The position numbers were made by a program, and so were the translations under genes. The notes under the pieces are model-generated. The model worked only from the letters and a program-made list of their open reading frames with translations. It was not told the DNA's origin and searched no databases. Positions 14,931 to 21,598 of a DNA stretch of 30,937 nt are shown here, piece after piece (position 1 is the stretch's first letter; each line of letters begins with the position of its first letter). This DNA comes from a virus, in IMG/VR virus record IMGVR_UViG_3300042295_000584, positions 1 to 30,937 of that record, one strand, 5' to 3'.

Positions 14931-15206
14931 TTACTTCTCTGATTCCTCTTCGTTTCCGCTGAGGTACTCGGCACGCTCGTGATTCCACATGTCAGAGGTA
15001 TTTTCGTTCTCTAGACGGTGGACGGTACCCCACTGGTTCTCCATAGGCATGTCATCAGCCATATGGATGGAACCCTCGTTTTCAGGGTGCCCAACCATGA
15101 ACGACGACTGAGGCTCAAGAGCGCCCAGTACACGGTCCATAAGGTGGTTGGCAGCCGTCCAAGAGGCATTTCCAAGCCCTTGGTAGAAGTTAGCGCTGCG
15201 GCTCAC
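14931..15206 (-). CDS. Small accessory protein with a variant of the shared N-terminal tag
   Basis: 91 residues. Begins MSRSANFYQGLGNAS, which resembles the N-terminal tag of three other proteins (M-S-R-x-x-x-F-x-x-G-x-G). The remainder is polar and acidic, ending in GNEEESEK, with no recognised domain. The start overlaps the previous stop by four bases (ATGA), so it is coupled to the His-rich gene upstream. It is the last gene of the long leftward accessory cluster and meets the rightward group at the bidirectional hairpin. Function unknown. Confidence 0.7.
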   Translation of the reverse strand: MSRSANFYQGLGNASWTAANHLMDRVLGALEPQSSFMVGHPENEGSIHMADDMPMENQWGTVHRLENENTSDMWNHERAEYLSGNEEESEK

Positions 15207-15475
15207 ATCAAGCCCCGTCCGTGCATAGCGTCGTTGTATCCATGGTCTCCGTAACGCTCTTCCATCGTTTCAAACTCATCGTGGGAAGGTGAGTATGGTG
15301 AATACTCGTCGTTACGGTCTGCACGACCCTCATCCATGCGGGGGTCCATATGCATGGATTCGCCATAGATATTGGATGCGAAACCGAGATTATCAAGATC
15401 TTCAAGACGAGCGGCGTGGTGCTCACGGGTCACCTTACGATGCTCGTCGTGTTCTGAGTGATGTCCTCTAGCCAT
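15203..15475 (-). CDS. His/Asp-rich small accessory protein
   Basis: 90 residues, very rich in His, Asp, Glu, Arg and Tyr (MARGHHSEHDEHRKVTREHH). It has an N-terminal M-A-R start similar to one of the tagged proteins, but lacks the FxxG core. The middle contains ARLEDLDNLGFASNIYGESM. No hydrophobic core is evident, so it is likely disordered or metal-binding. The ATG is six bases after an extended -10 (TATCAT), a predicted leaderless start. Its stop is shared with the next gene (ATGA). Confidence 0.7.
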   Translation of the reverse strand: MARGHHSEHDEHRKVTREHHAARLEDLDNLGFASNIYGESMHMDPRMDEGRADRNDEYSPYSPSHDEFETMEERYGDHGYNDAMHGRGLM

Positions 15476-15481
15476 GTATAG

Positions 15482-15490
15482 ATGATACCA
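15482..15490 (-). promoter_or_regulatory. Extended -10 element six bases before a start codon
   Basis: Reading leftward: TGG then TATCAT, six bases, ATG 15475. The upstream gap (15491-15553) holds TATCGATAG and interleaved short inverted repeats (CAAAC/GTTTG, CTATC/GATAG) that could be operator sites. Confidence 0.55.
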
Positions 15491-15553
15491 CAGGGGTCTA
15501 TATCGATAGCACTATCAAACCATATGGGATAGTTTGAAAAGTGATCTATTTAC

Positions 15554-15757
15554 TCAATATTCCTCGGGATGACGGCGGTCAAGTTCCGTGTCATTGGAGA
15601 ACAACTGCATCTGCCCGCCCTCTCGTCGGAGACGGCGGCGTTCCTTAGCAGCAAGGGCGTTAGCGGTATAACCAGTGGCCTGAGCAAAGGCTGCAACCCG
15701 GTTAGTACGGGCTACTAAATTCTCAGGGCTGTTCTTGTCGTCGTTCTTCATCATCAT
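15554..15757 (-). CDS. Small basic protein with QMQLF motif
   Basis: 67 residues. The start is ATG-ATG-ATG at 15749-15757; AAGGAAG lies five bases upstream of the first. It is helix-rich with NRVAAFAQATGYTANALAAKERRRLRREGG in the middle, then QMQLF at 49-53 and a charged tail. It overlaps the 45-residue gene upstream by 35 bases in another frame. The basic helix followed by a QxxLF motif looks like a linear-motif protein that docks on a partner. Function unknown. Confidence 0.65.
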   Translation of the reverse strand: MMMKNDDKNSPENLVARTNRVAAFAQATGYTANALAAKERRRLRREGGQMQLFSNDTELDRRHPEEY

Positions 15758-15860
15758 TTTTCTTCCTTGGGGTCTCTTGACCCATATCAGACTTCTCTAA
15801 GCGCCAACGGAGATTCTCATCAAGTACATACTCTTCACGAATCTTCTTTTGCTCGCTCAT
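15723..15860 (-). CDS. Very small charged protein coupled to the upstream gene
   Basis: 45 residues (MSEQKKIREEYVLDENLRW...), highly charged and probably helical. The ATG at 15858-15860 shares bases with the TAA stop of the 278-residue gene (TAATG), and AAGGAT lies upstream, so it is likely translated. It overlaps the next gene by 35 bases. The short length and charged composition leave some doubt. Function unknown. Confidence 0.5.
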   Translation of the reverse strand: MSEQKKIREEYVLDENLRWRLEKSDMGQETPRKKNDDEERRQEQP

Positions 15861-16696
15861 TACTTATCCTTACGTCGGCCCTTTTTGGGTTCGAATACAA
15901 GATAGCGATGCTGCGGTGAAGTCTTTACTTCAGTGCTGTGCTCTACAGTACTAACCCGATCAGTATATGTGTCATCAAACACATGGGCGATTTCTGCGTC
16001 AGGCGGCAGAGAGGGACGATCAACGGTCATTTTGGTTGGACCCAAGTGCTCCATACCGGGCAGAGGAAACTGTACGTTATTGGTATTGTTTCGCTCAGAT
16101 CGCTTGTATAGAGGTTTACCCACATGGGCTACCAATTCGTGTGTCTGAGCCTTCTCACGCCAATGTGCGGGTGACTTAGGGTCTGACATGACATGTTCGC
16201 TCCACGTCATTAGATTCTCAGGAGCGGCACGGAAAGACACCGAACCGGAGTCTTCCATCTCGTTTAGATAGGGGACATGTTCCCCACGAGCGTTGGCGTT
16301 GTGAGCCGAGTTCGGACGATGCATATCAGAGTAGTTGTAGTGGTCATTAGCATCGTCGTCACGCCATGTGGTTTGATCGGTCTGATACTCCCCAAAAGTG
16401 GGGTTTAGGGCAGAACTACCGGTCATTCGGTAGGGGTATGACCTATCACGGCGACGACGGCTGTAACGGGTTGCTTCATCAGCAGATCGTCTTGAACCGA
16501 CGTGGAATCCGCTGTAGTCCCCATACATACCAATATCGGCAGTTTGATGAGGCGAACCCTTCTTTAGAGTCGAATGCCATACAGTCGCATCGCTTTGCGC
16601 CCAATTGGCAGGGTCATAGTGATCGGTTTCCGGCTCTTTGGCAGGACCGGGATCAAACAACTGAAGTTGTTCGCTGAGATTATGTTCCTGACCCAT
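15860..16696 (-). CDS. Possible ADP-ribosyltransferase-like accessory protein with N-terminal QLQLF motif
   Basis: 278 residues. Residues 10-14 are QLQLF near the N-terminus. Residues 39-79 (VWHSTLKKG... then GFHVGSRRSADEATRYS) resemble the H-x-T...G-F-H-x-G...A pattern of ADP-ribosyltransferase-like folds found in phage accessory proteins; a possible S-x-S strand with acidic neighbours lies near 141-160 (NEMEDSGSVSF). Residues 209-215 read QFPLPGM, echoing the C-terminal QLPGM of its two neighbours. Its C-terminus is basic (FEPKKGRRKDK). The enzyme assignment is weak and needs structure prediction. The start overlaps the preceding stop as TGATG. Possibly a virion-delivered or host-modifying protein. 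Confidence 0.7.
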   Translation of the reverse strand: MGQEHNLSEQLQLFDPGPAKEPETDHYDPANWAQSDATVWHSTLKKGSPHQTADIGMYGDYSGFHVGSRRSADEATRYSRRRRDRSYPYRMTGSSALNPTFGEYQTDQTTWRDDDANDHYNYSDMHRPNSAHNANARGEHVPYLNEMEDSGSVSFRAAPENLMTWSEHVMSDPKSPAHWREKAQTHELVAHVGKPLYKRSERNNTNNVQFPLPGMEHLGPTKMTVDRPSLPPDAEIAHVFDDTYTDRVSTVEHSTEVKTSPQHRYLVFEPKKGRRKDK

Positions 16697-17397
16697 CAGT
16701 CTTCCATACCCGGGAGTTGTGGATCTTCCCTCTTTTTCGTTTTCGCTTCTGCCCTTTCCGCCTTTATGCTGGAAGAGTTGCTCTCCAAAAGGCGGATACC
16801 TTCAGATACTTCCTCATTAGAATGAGTTTTCCAAGTTCCCGGTGAAGACCTGCTGAAGTATGAAAAATCATCGTCCCCCCAACCAACACTCATTGTATTT
16901 TTCTTCATTTCAGGATTATCAGGATGAGGTTTAACCCCGTATCTACGATTAATGGCTTTAGATATACGGGAACCGTCCTGAGTGAGAGTTTTATCTGCAT
17001 AGGGAATAGACCCATGAGCATGAACTGAGGTACCAATAATTCCTTTTAGAAGGCGTGATTGCTGCCTTGGGGAAAGACTTTCTCCATCCTCGTCAATAAT
17101 TCCGTCTGTATCCATGGCAAGCCAAGAAACGTGATCGACGGCATCATTCATAGTGCCTCCGGTCCATTTCATCTGTCCCGTATCTCTATCTACTCCTACA
17201 CCGTGCTCAATGTATCCTGAATTAATTAGATCTTGTTCTTGTTTATTACGGATTTTTTGGCTACCATTAATCCTCATCGTTGCTTTAGGGACAAATTTCC
17301 CTTTTTTATAAATACTAGCCACGGCACTAGTAATGTTTGAATCAGGATCGTGTGCCGTCTCAAACATGTAATCGTTGAACTGTTCTCCTAGAGCCAT
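16696..17397 (-). CDS. Accessory protein with N-terminal LGxQF and C-terminal QLPGMED tags
   Basis: 233 residues, no recognised family. It begins MALGEQFNDYMFE and ends REDPQLPGMED; both ends are nearly identical to those of the next upstream gene although the interiors differ. The interior has a mixed alpha/beta pattern (YIEHGVGVDRDTGQMKW, HVSWLAMDTDGIIDED, GTSVHAHGSI). The start overlaps the upstream stop as TGATG, and the stop overlaps the downstream start the same way, so the three genes form a chain. End conservation with divergent middle suggests shared docking or targeting functions rather than a shared enzyme. Function unknown. Confidence 0.75.
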   Translation of the reverse strand: MALGEQFNDYMFETAHDPDSNITSAVASIYKKGKFVPKATMRINGSQKIRNKQEQDLINSGYIEHGVGVDRDTGQMKWTGGTMNDAVDHVSWLAMDTDGIIDEDGESLSPRQQSRLLKGIIGTSVHAHGSIPYADKTLTQDGSRISKAINRRYGVKPHPDNPEMKKNTMSVGWGDDDFSYFSRSSPGTWKTHSNEEVSEGIRLLESNSSSIKAERAEAKTKKREDPQLPGMED

Positions 17398-19040
17398 CAG
17401 TCTTCCATGCCCGGTAGTTGGGGTTGGGTCCAGCCACCGTTCTGTTCACGATTACGGTTACGGCGGGCATCGATATAGGCAGAACGAGCCTGCTTACCAA
17501 CGTCGTATAGACCCTGTTCCCTAAGATGCTTCATAAGGCTGGGAGTAGTAGTAACCATATGACCGAGGGCCATCGTGTTTACAGAGTCAGCATGCTCTTT
17601 ATTTTCGTAATCTCGTACCTGATAGCGTGAGTCGTTGAGGGGCATACCTAGGGATTTAGAAAGTTCCTCACGAGAAGGATATTGGTCACGACCATTGTCC
17701 CCAGTACGAGCAGCAATCCGTGATGCAGTGTATAGGGCTTTGTGGGTCTTATTCTTCCACTGGGCATGATCTACGCCGTAACCACGTTTCATAGATCTAG
17801 TAGGATCGTTAGGATCGTGCAGTACGTCCTCATACATATCACCCATCCCGCCATGGGGAGTGGTGGCGTATCGATCACGTCTACCGTCAGCAAGACCTTC
17901 TTCTAACGGGTCTGCAAAGCCATATCTTTCTATATTCTTTGTAAAGCGCTTTCTATGAGAGTAACGATCATTTACCATAGATTCATCCCGCTGATGACCT
18001 ATCTCATGTACTAAAGTACCTTGATCGATATGGGGGGTTTTTGTGTACTTGTCCTTCTCAGGGATCGTTACTTCCTCAACCGATTCCGGTTCGAAACGTG
18101 AATGCATCTTTGACGTACTAGCAGCATCCTTGGTGTAACTGTATCCCTTTGTAAAATCAAAGGTATCACCAGCATGAACCTTATTTGAAGACTTTCCTTT
18201 GCCCGGAAACAGATTGGGAACGAAACCAAGCCCTCGCAAGTTCTCAACATTGCCTTCAGCCTTTTTAACAGCATCGCTGTTATCTAGTACTTCCCCTGTT
18301 CTAGAGTGCTGCCAGCGAATATTGGCCTTAGAAGGAACCCCATATTGTCCATGTGAGCGTGTGCCGTCTTCTTTGGTGTGATAACCGTATTTCTTAACAG
18401 TCCCCTCAGTATGACTAAGAAGATCTAATGAGGCATCCTCTTGATCCCTATTGATGTTCTTGTCGTACCAATCCCAAAACTTTGGGTTAGCAATGGGACG
18501 ATCAGAAGGAGTGGTTTTCAGTCCCTTACTCTCAGGGATTGTTTCCCATTTACCCCTTTTCTCCTTACCGATCATAATTTTATCGCTGTAATCTTCAGCG
18601 AAACCACCACCACGATCACGACGAGGATTCAAATAAGCGCTTACCTTAGTGTTTTCAATTTCTCTAATGGGGGTTTCAGAATTAACTAGACTGTTTCTAA
18701 GCAGTTCAGCATCTGACCTCGCCATATTGTCAGAAATCTTGACGTTAGAACCTTGTTTAACACGGCTTTTATAAGCGTCAATATCTGTCAAGCCAAGAGC
18801 CACATTGGATGCGGTTTCCCTGCGCTCTAGCGGCACTAGGGGATCGTCTTTAGTACCCGTAGCCGTAGCGGGATGAAAGAGAATACCCTGATGACCCGAC
18901 AATTCATCATCAGGGGCATTGGTCTTAGTAGTAGGACTTACACGAGGAACGCCGCTAACCCGTTCACGAGTCCATGACTTGGTTTCTCCTGATTCAGGAT
19001 CTTCCCAATATGTATCTTCGAACTGTTTGCCTAAAGCCAT
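17397..19040 (-). CDS. Large accessory protein with a zinc-metalloprotease motif (HEIGH) and terminal tags
   Basis: 547 residues, the largest product of the accessory block. It begins MALGKQFEDTYWED and ends QLPGMED. QGILF lies at 51-55, in a conserved-looking stretch with FHP...DPLVP..RR..A...LGLTDIDAY that recurs in actinophage proteins. Residues 343-349 read LVHEIGH (His345, Glu346, His349), the HExxH zinc motif, followed by EEGLADG near 380-386, where the third ligand or glutamate would be expected; this supports a metallopeptidase-type active site. The domain around it is otherwise unrecognised. It starts six bases after an extended -10 (CATAAT). Possible roles are cleavage of virion or host proteins. 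Confidence is good for the motif, low for the function. Confidence 0.8.
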   Translation of the reverse strand: MALGKQFEDTYWEDPESGETKSWTRERVSGVPRVSPTTKTNAPDDELSGHQGILFHPATATGTKDDPLVPLERRETASNVALGLTDIDAYKSRVKQGSNVKISDNMARSDAELLRNSLVNSETPIREIENTKVSAYLNPRRDRGGGFAEDYSDKIMIGKEKRGKWETIPESKGLKTTPSDRPIANPKFWDWYDKNINRDQEDASLDLLSHTEGTVKKYGYHTKEDGTRSHGQYGVPSKANIRWQHSRTGEVLDNSDAVKKAEGNVENLRGLGFVPNLFPGKGKSSNKVHAGDTFDFTKGYSYTKDAASTSKMHSRFEPESVEEVTIPEKDKYTKTPHIDQGTLVHEIGHQRDESMVNDRYSHRKRFTKNIERYGFADPLEEGLADGRRDRYATTPHGGMGDMYEDVLHDPNDPTRSMKRGYGVDHAQWKNKTHKALYTASRIAARTGDNGRDQYPSREELSKSLGMPLNDSRYQVRDYENKEHADSVNTMALGHMVTTTPSLMKHLREQGLYDVGKQARSAYIDARRNRNREQNGGWTQPQLPGMED

Positions 19041-19046
19041 ACCTCA

Positions 19047-19055
19047 ATTATGCCA
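19047..19055 (-). promoter_or_regulatory. Extended -10 element before the metalloprotease-like gene
   Basis: Reading leftward: TGG then CATAAT, six bases (TGAGGT), ATG 19040. The six-base gap resembles a Shine-Dalgarno (GAGG) but is too close to the start for normal use. Confidence 0.6.
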
Positions 19056-19057
19056 TA

Positions 19058-19615
19058 TTAGGTGTAATTGACTAGCCAGCGGTTAATAGCCTCTTCAAAG
19101 TCCATTAATTGATTTACATAGACGTTGTAGCAAGCGGTCCAAAATCTAGTGTTGTTGCTAGGGTCCACGGAGTCTTTTTCCCAATATTTGGCATCTCGCC
19201 TAAATTTACCCTTCCCAATAACACCTAGGACGTAGGCATCGGTGTAATGCTCTGCCTTCCCCTTCAGGTCCCTAGAAGGTCTGTATAGGCTCACAAAGGT
19301 GAACATGTTGGCCTGCTGGTGGTCAATGTTGTATGCAGGCAACGTGCAGTCGTAAAAAGGCTGGGGAACAACTGTTCGGTCTTTGGTTTTGATCTCCATA
19401 GTCCTACCGTCGGGAAATACGAGATCATGGGTAGTTTTGTATTCTCGGTCAAAAGGCACGCCGTTCTGCTGTAGAACGTGCTCAACGACTAGTTCACCTA
19501 GACACCCGACAGCGTTGGCAGCGGTACCCCTGTGTGAGTTCTTTAAAATGGGCATAGCGTCGGCACGACGCTGGGCTTCTTGCTGTAATTCATCAGTAAG
19601 TGGCACATGGATCAT
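19058..19615 (-). CDS. PD-(D/E)xK-type nuclease-like protein
   Basis: 185 residues. Active-site pattern of the PD-(D/E)xK superfamily: GCLGELVVEHVLQQNG (Glu41), THDLVFPDG (Asp64), then MEIKTK (Glu74, Lys76), followed by a beta-rich region (VPQPFYDCTLPAYNI, ANMFTFVSL). The fold occurs in restriction endonucleases, Holliday junction resolvases and phage DNA-processing nucleases. Substrate is unclear; a role in DNA degradation or recombination is plausible. The start is ATG 19613-19615 with a promoter ending six bases upstream, so probably leaderless. It stands alone, with its stop just upstream of the next extended -10. Confidence 0.8.
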   Translation of the reverse strand: MIHVPLTDELQQEAQRRADAMPILKNSHRGTAANAVGCLGELVVEHVLQQNGVPFDREYKTTHDLVFPDGRTMEIKTKDRTVVPQPFYDCTLPAYNIDHQQANMFTFVSLYRPSRDLKGKAEHYTDAYVLGVIGKGKFRRDAKYWEKDSVDPSNNTRFWTACYNVYVNQLMDFEEAINRWLVNYT

Positions 19616-19621
19616 ACGGAC

Positions 19622-19649
19622 ACTTTAGCCATCTGTCGGCAAAGCGCAA
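19622..19649 (-). promoter_or_regulatory. Promoter of the nuclease gene
   Basis: Reading leftward: TTGCGC (19644-19649), 16 bases, TAAAGT (19622-19627), six bases, ATG 19615. Confidence 0.55.
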
Positions 19650-19710
19650 GTAGTCCGAGAAGAAAAAGCCCTACAAACCGAAAAAAATGAAGAATAAGCC
19701 CTGATATGCT

Positions 19711-20238
19711 TTATTCGTAAGATCCACGAGCGTTTCTGTCGTAATCTTCCTGATTCGGCTTATAGGTCTCATCGACCCATTCTTTCGCAGAAGACTTGAT
19801 GTAGTCAGGATTGTGACGTACAGCACCCGGAATGTAGATTGCGTCAAGAGGAGCCTTCTGACCACGAGCATTCGTCTTGTAAGCCGTAGCGTAGAAGTAG
19901 TTTGTGTCAGGATCAGCCTCGGAGTGAGTACTGGTCTCATGTGGGATCGGGTACTCAACGTGTACCGAAGGAGTCACCTGATGATGTAGGACCGGGTAGT
20001 CCTCTTCATCAAACTTGATGTTCTCACCCTGAAACTTGTCGTGTGCGTGACCCGTAGCAGCAAGACCGATAGAAGCCTTGTAGGAACCCGGACCACCCAT
20101 CATTTCTTCCATAGAGTCCCAAAGATGTCCACCAAGTGCTTCACCAGCAATTCGATCCTGTTCACGCTTAGACATGATTCCCTCTAGAGAATGATCGGGG
20201 TTACCATGTCCTGAATCGAAGTGATCTCGTCTACTCAT
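19711..20238 (-). CDS. Accessory protein with MSRRDHFDSGHG tag
   Basis: 175 residues. The N-terminus (MSRRDHFDSGHGNPDHSLEG) carries the shared tag. After it come a helix with GGHLWDSMEEMMGG, a beta-rich middle (YPVLHHQVTPSVHVEYPIPHE) and NYFYATAYKTNARGQKAPLDAIYIPG. The C-terminus is acidic and Tyr/Asn-rich (KPNQEDYDRNARGSYE). No recognised domain. The ATG is six bases after GATACT, preceded by TGA (extended -10). It stands alone between gaps of about 70-90 bases, so it is likely expressed as a single gene. Function unknown; tagged proteins are discussed in the findings. Confidence 0.75.
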   Translation of the reverse strand: MSRRDHFDSGHGNPDHSLEGIMSKREQDRIAGEALGGHLWDSMEEMMGGPGSYKASIGLAATGHAHDKFQGENIKFDEEDYPVLHHQVTPSVHVEYPIPHETSTHSEADPDTNYFYATAYKTNARGQKAPLDAIYIPGAVRHNPDYIKSSAKEWVDETYKPNQEDYDRNARGSYE

Positions 20239-20244
20239 ATATCT

Positions 20245-20253
20245 AGTATCTCA
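20245..20253 (-). promoter_or_regulatory. Extended -10 element before the MSRRDHFDSGHG gene
   Basis: Reading leftward: TGA then GATACT, six bases, ATG 20238. No convincing -35. Confidence 0.5.
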
Positions 20254-20309
20254 CACTGACTGCTAAACGCTCAGACCCTAGGCCCGCCCTTAGTGCTCAA
20301 GAGGGAGAG

Positions 20310-20714
20310 TTAGGGTACCCAGTTAACAGGGACCCATGCTTTGGGGTCGATATCTTCTTGAGAATACACTCGGTGATGTCCGTTCCACAGAAGTCCCCGT
20401 GATGTATGAACACCAGTATCGTGATGCATGATATGTCCGTAACCGAGATCATCTTTGTGAACTAGATCTACAGGTTGCCTTACCCCATGAGCCGCTATGT
20501 CTTCGTAGAGGCCATCCTCGTGGGATTCAGTGAGTTTCTCCCTCTTTACTGAGTCCCTAACTTCTGCTGGGCTGATATGGCTCTCATACTGCCCGTCTTC
20601 ATCGTTCTCATATCCATAAGCGTCACCGGGGTAGAACTCCTTAGGATTCGCCAAATCCCCCGCTCGCTCAAACATTGTGAGTTGATTGGGGTTGATAACG
20701 TGTTTAGCACCCAT
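20310..20714 (-). CDS. ParB-like (sulfiredoxin-fold) domain protein with QLTMF motif
   Basis: 134 residues from the ATG at 20712-20714 (MGAKHVINPN); GGAG nine bases upstream supports it over a longer form that would begin at 20783. Residues 11-15 read QLTMF. Residues about 65-130 resemble the ParB/Srx fold: GLYEDIAAHGVRQPVDLVHKDD, then LLWNGHHRVYSQEDIDPKAWVPV (G-H-H-R in place of the usual G-x-R-R box). In phages this fold serves as a nucleotide-binding or DNA-nicking module in several unrelated proteins, so no partition role should be assumed. It is the last gene of the operon that starts at 21592. Confidence 0.75.
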   Translation of the reverse strand: MGAKHVINPNQLTMFERAGDLANPKEFYPGDAYGYENDEDGQYESHISPAEVRDSVKREKLTESHEDGLYEDIAAHGVRQPVDLVHKDDLGYGHIMHHDTGVHTSRGLLWNGHHRVYSQEDIDPKAWVPVNWVP

Positions 20715-20814
20715 TTTCGTACACTCCACGGCTTTTCTGTGAGACAACAAACCACTGGAATATTTTGAGAATAAACTCAGCATCTCGCTCTAAGAGTTCT
20801 TCCTTAGCACCCAT
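20704..20814 (-). CDS. Very small protein (36 residues) between the GNAT-like and ParB-like genes
   Basis: 36 residues (MGAKEELLERDAEFILKIFQW...). The ATG at 20812-20814 overlaps the TAA stop of the GNAT-like gene (TAATG), with AGAAGGAAG upstream. It begins with the same M-G-A-K as the next gene, and its stop overlaps that gene's start by 11 bases. A predicted amphipathic helix is followed by FVVSQKS. It is short, but the coupling at both ends argues for translation. It may be a leader peptide that couples translation of the ParB-like gene. Unrecognised. Confidence 0.5.
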   Translation of the reverse strand: MGAKEELLERDAEFILKIFQWFVVSQKSRGVYENGC

Positions 20815-21146
20815 TACTTCTTCCTTCTCGGTAAAGCGCCGCCTACTGACCTCGCCCAAGCGTCCCCTTCATCGGTTCGGTCTGCACTGTGCTTAGGTTT
20901 AGGTACCCGTGCGTTCTCTGCCGCCAATTGGTGACCATGTTCCCACATCGCCGTCGCTAGGCCCTTCCGGGCATATTGTGGGCTGACATCGATATTTCTA
21001 ACTGACTTGGATGTCCATAGCATGTGCCCGGCGTATTTATCCCCAAGGCGAGCAGTGATTCGATGTTGATACTTTGAGGCACCCGTATCTTGGGTGTCGT
21101 ACTCAATATCAAACTGATCCCCGTGGAGATTATCTGAAGCCGCCAT
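20814..21146 (-). CDS. GNAT-like acetyltransferase-fold protein
   Basis: 110 residues. Residues 52-72 (NIDVSPQYARKGLATAMWEHG) match the acetyl-CoA-binding motif A of GNAT enzymes (V-x-P-x-Y-x-R-x-G-x-A). The C-terminal segment HSADRTDEGDAWARSVGG is a pattern found in small actinophage proteins of this fold. At 110 residues it is shorter than classical GNATs and lacks a clear N-terminal acceptor lobe, so it may be a degenerate or minimal member. Its start overlaps the previous stop as TAATG. The acceptor substrate is unknown. Confidence 0.75.
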   Translation of the reverse strand: MAASDNLHGDQFDIEYDTQDTGASKYQHRITARLGDKYAGHMLWTSKSVRNIDVSPQYARKGLATAMWEHGHQLAAENARVPKPKHSADRTDEGDAWARSVGGALPRRKK

Positions 21147-21592
21147 TAGTAATCATCCTCAGCAAGTTGTTCTTGCCACGTCTTAAACCTTTGAGGAGAA
21201 CCAATTTCTTTATGATCTTGAAATGCTAACTCCACGGCCTGCTTACGACTGCTTACACCACCTTCATGTACGGAAGGGGAATGCCGAATGTTTCCTTTAC
21301 CAATTGTGTAGGCATTCTTTGATCCATAAGGGTCGGCACCGTTTGCCGTCCAAACCCATTTGCCTCGGGTGTATTTACCGTGTGCTACACGACGAGGCTC
21401 TTCACGCTTACGCTCAACGTATCCGACAGGTTCCCCGTCTACAAGTATATTGTGAGCACGCTCACCCTCATTATGGATTTCGGGGTCAACGATAGCCTCA
21501 GAAATCTTGTGCTTGGGGATCTCAAAAGCAGGCTGGGAGACATTGTGGTGCTCCATACCATGACCTGCATCGAAGTGCTCTGTGCGTGACAT
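21146..21592 (-). CDS. Accessory protein with MSRTEHFDAGHGM tag
   Basis: 148 residues. Begins MSRTEHFDAGHGMEHHN, the best representative of the tag. The rest resembles the 101-residue tagged gene at 22965: a segment with an acidic patch, then V-D-G-E-P-V-G-Y-V-E-R (against G-N-E-K-I-G-S-I-K-R), a Trp-rich W-V-W-T stretch and a C-terminal helix with A-V-E-L-A-F-Q-D-H-K. This indicates a small beta-rich domain with a final helix, shared by the two tagged paralogues. The ATG is six bases after an extended -10 (CATAAT), and it leads the operon 21592-20310. Function unknown. Confidence 0.78.
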   Translation of the reverse strand: MSRTEHFDAGHGMEHHNVSQPAFEIPKHKISEAIVDPEIHNEGERAHNILVDGEPVGYVERKREEPRRVAHGKYTRGKWVWTANGADPYGSKNAYTIGKGNIRHSPSVHEGGVSSRKQAVELAFQDHKEIGSPQRFKTWQEQLAEDDY

Positions 21593-21598
21593 ATATCA

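Noticed and set aside
16676-17420. Calling the C-terminal QLPGMED a beta-clamp motif
   Set aside because: It lacks the hydrophobic-aromatic end (LF or MF) of the clamp consensus; it is treated as a separate terminal tag.
20310-20714. A partition (ParAB) system based on the ParB-like domain
   Set aside because: No ParA ATPase or centromere-like array is seen; the protein is short and lies in a coupled operon of accessory genes.
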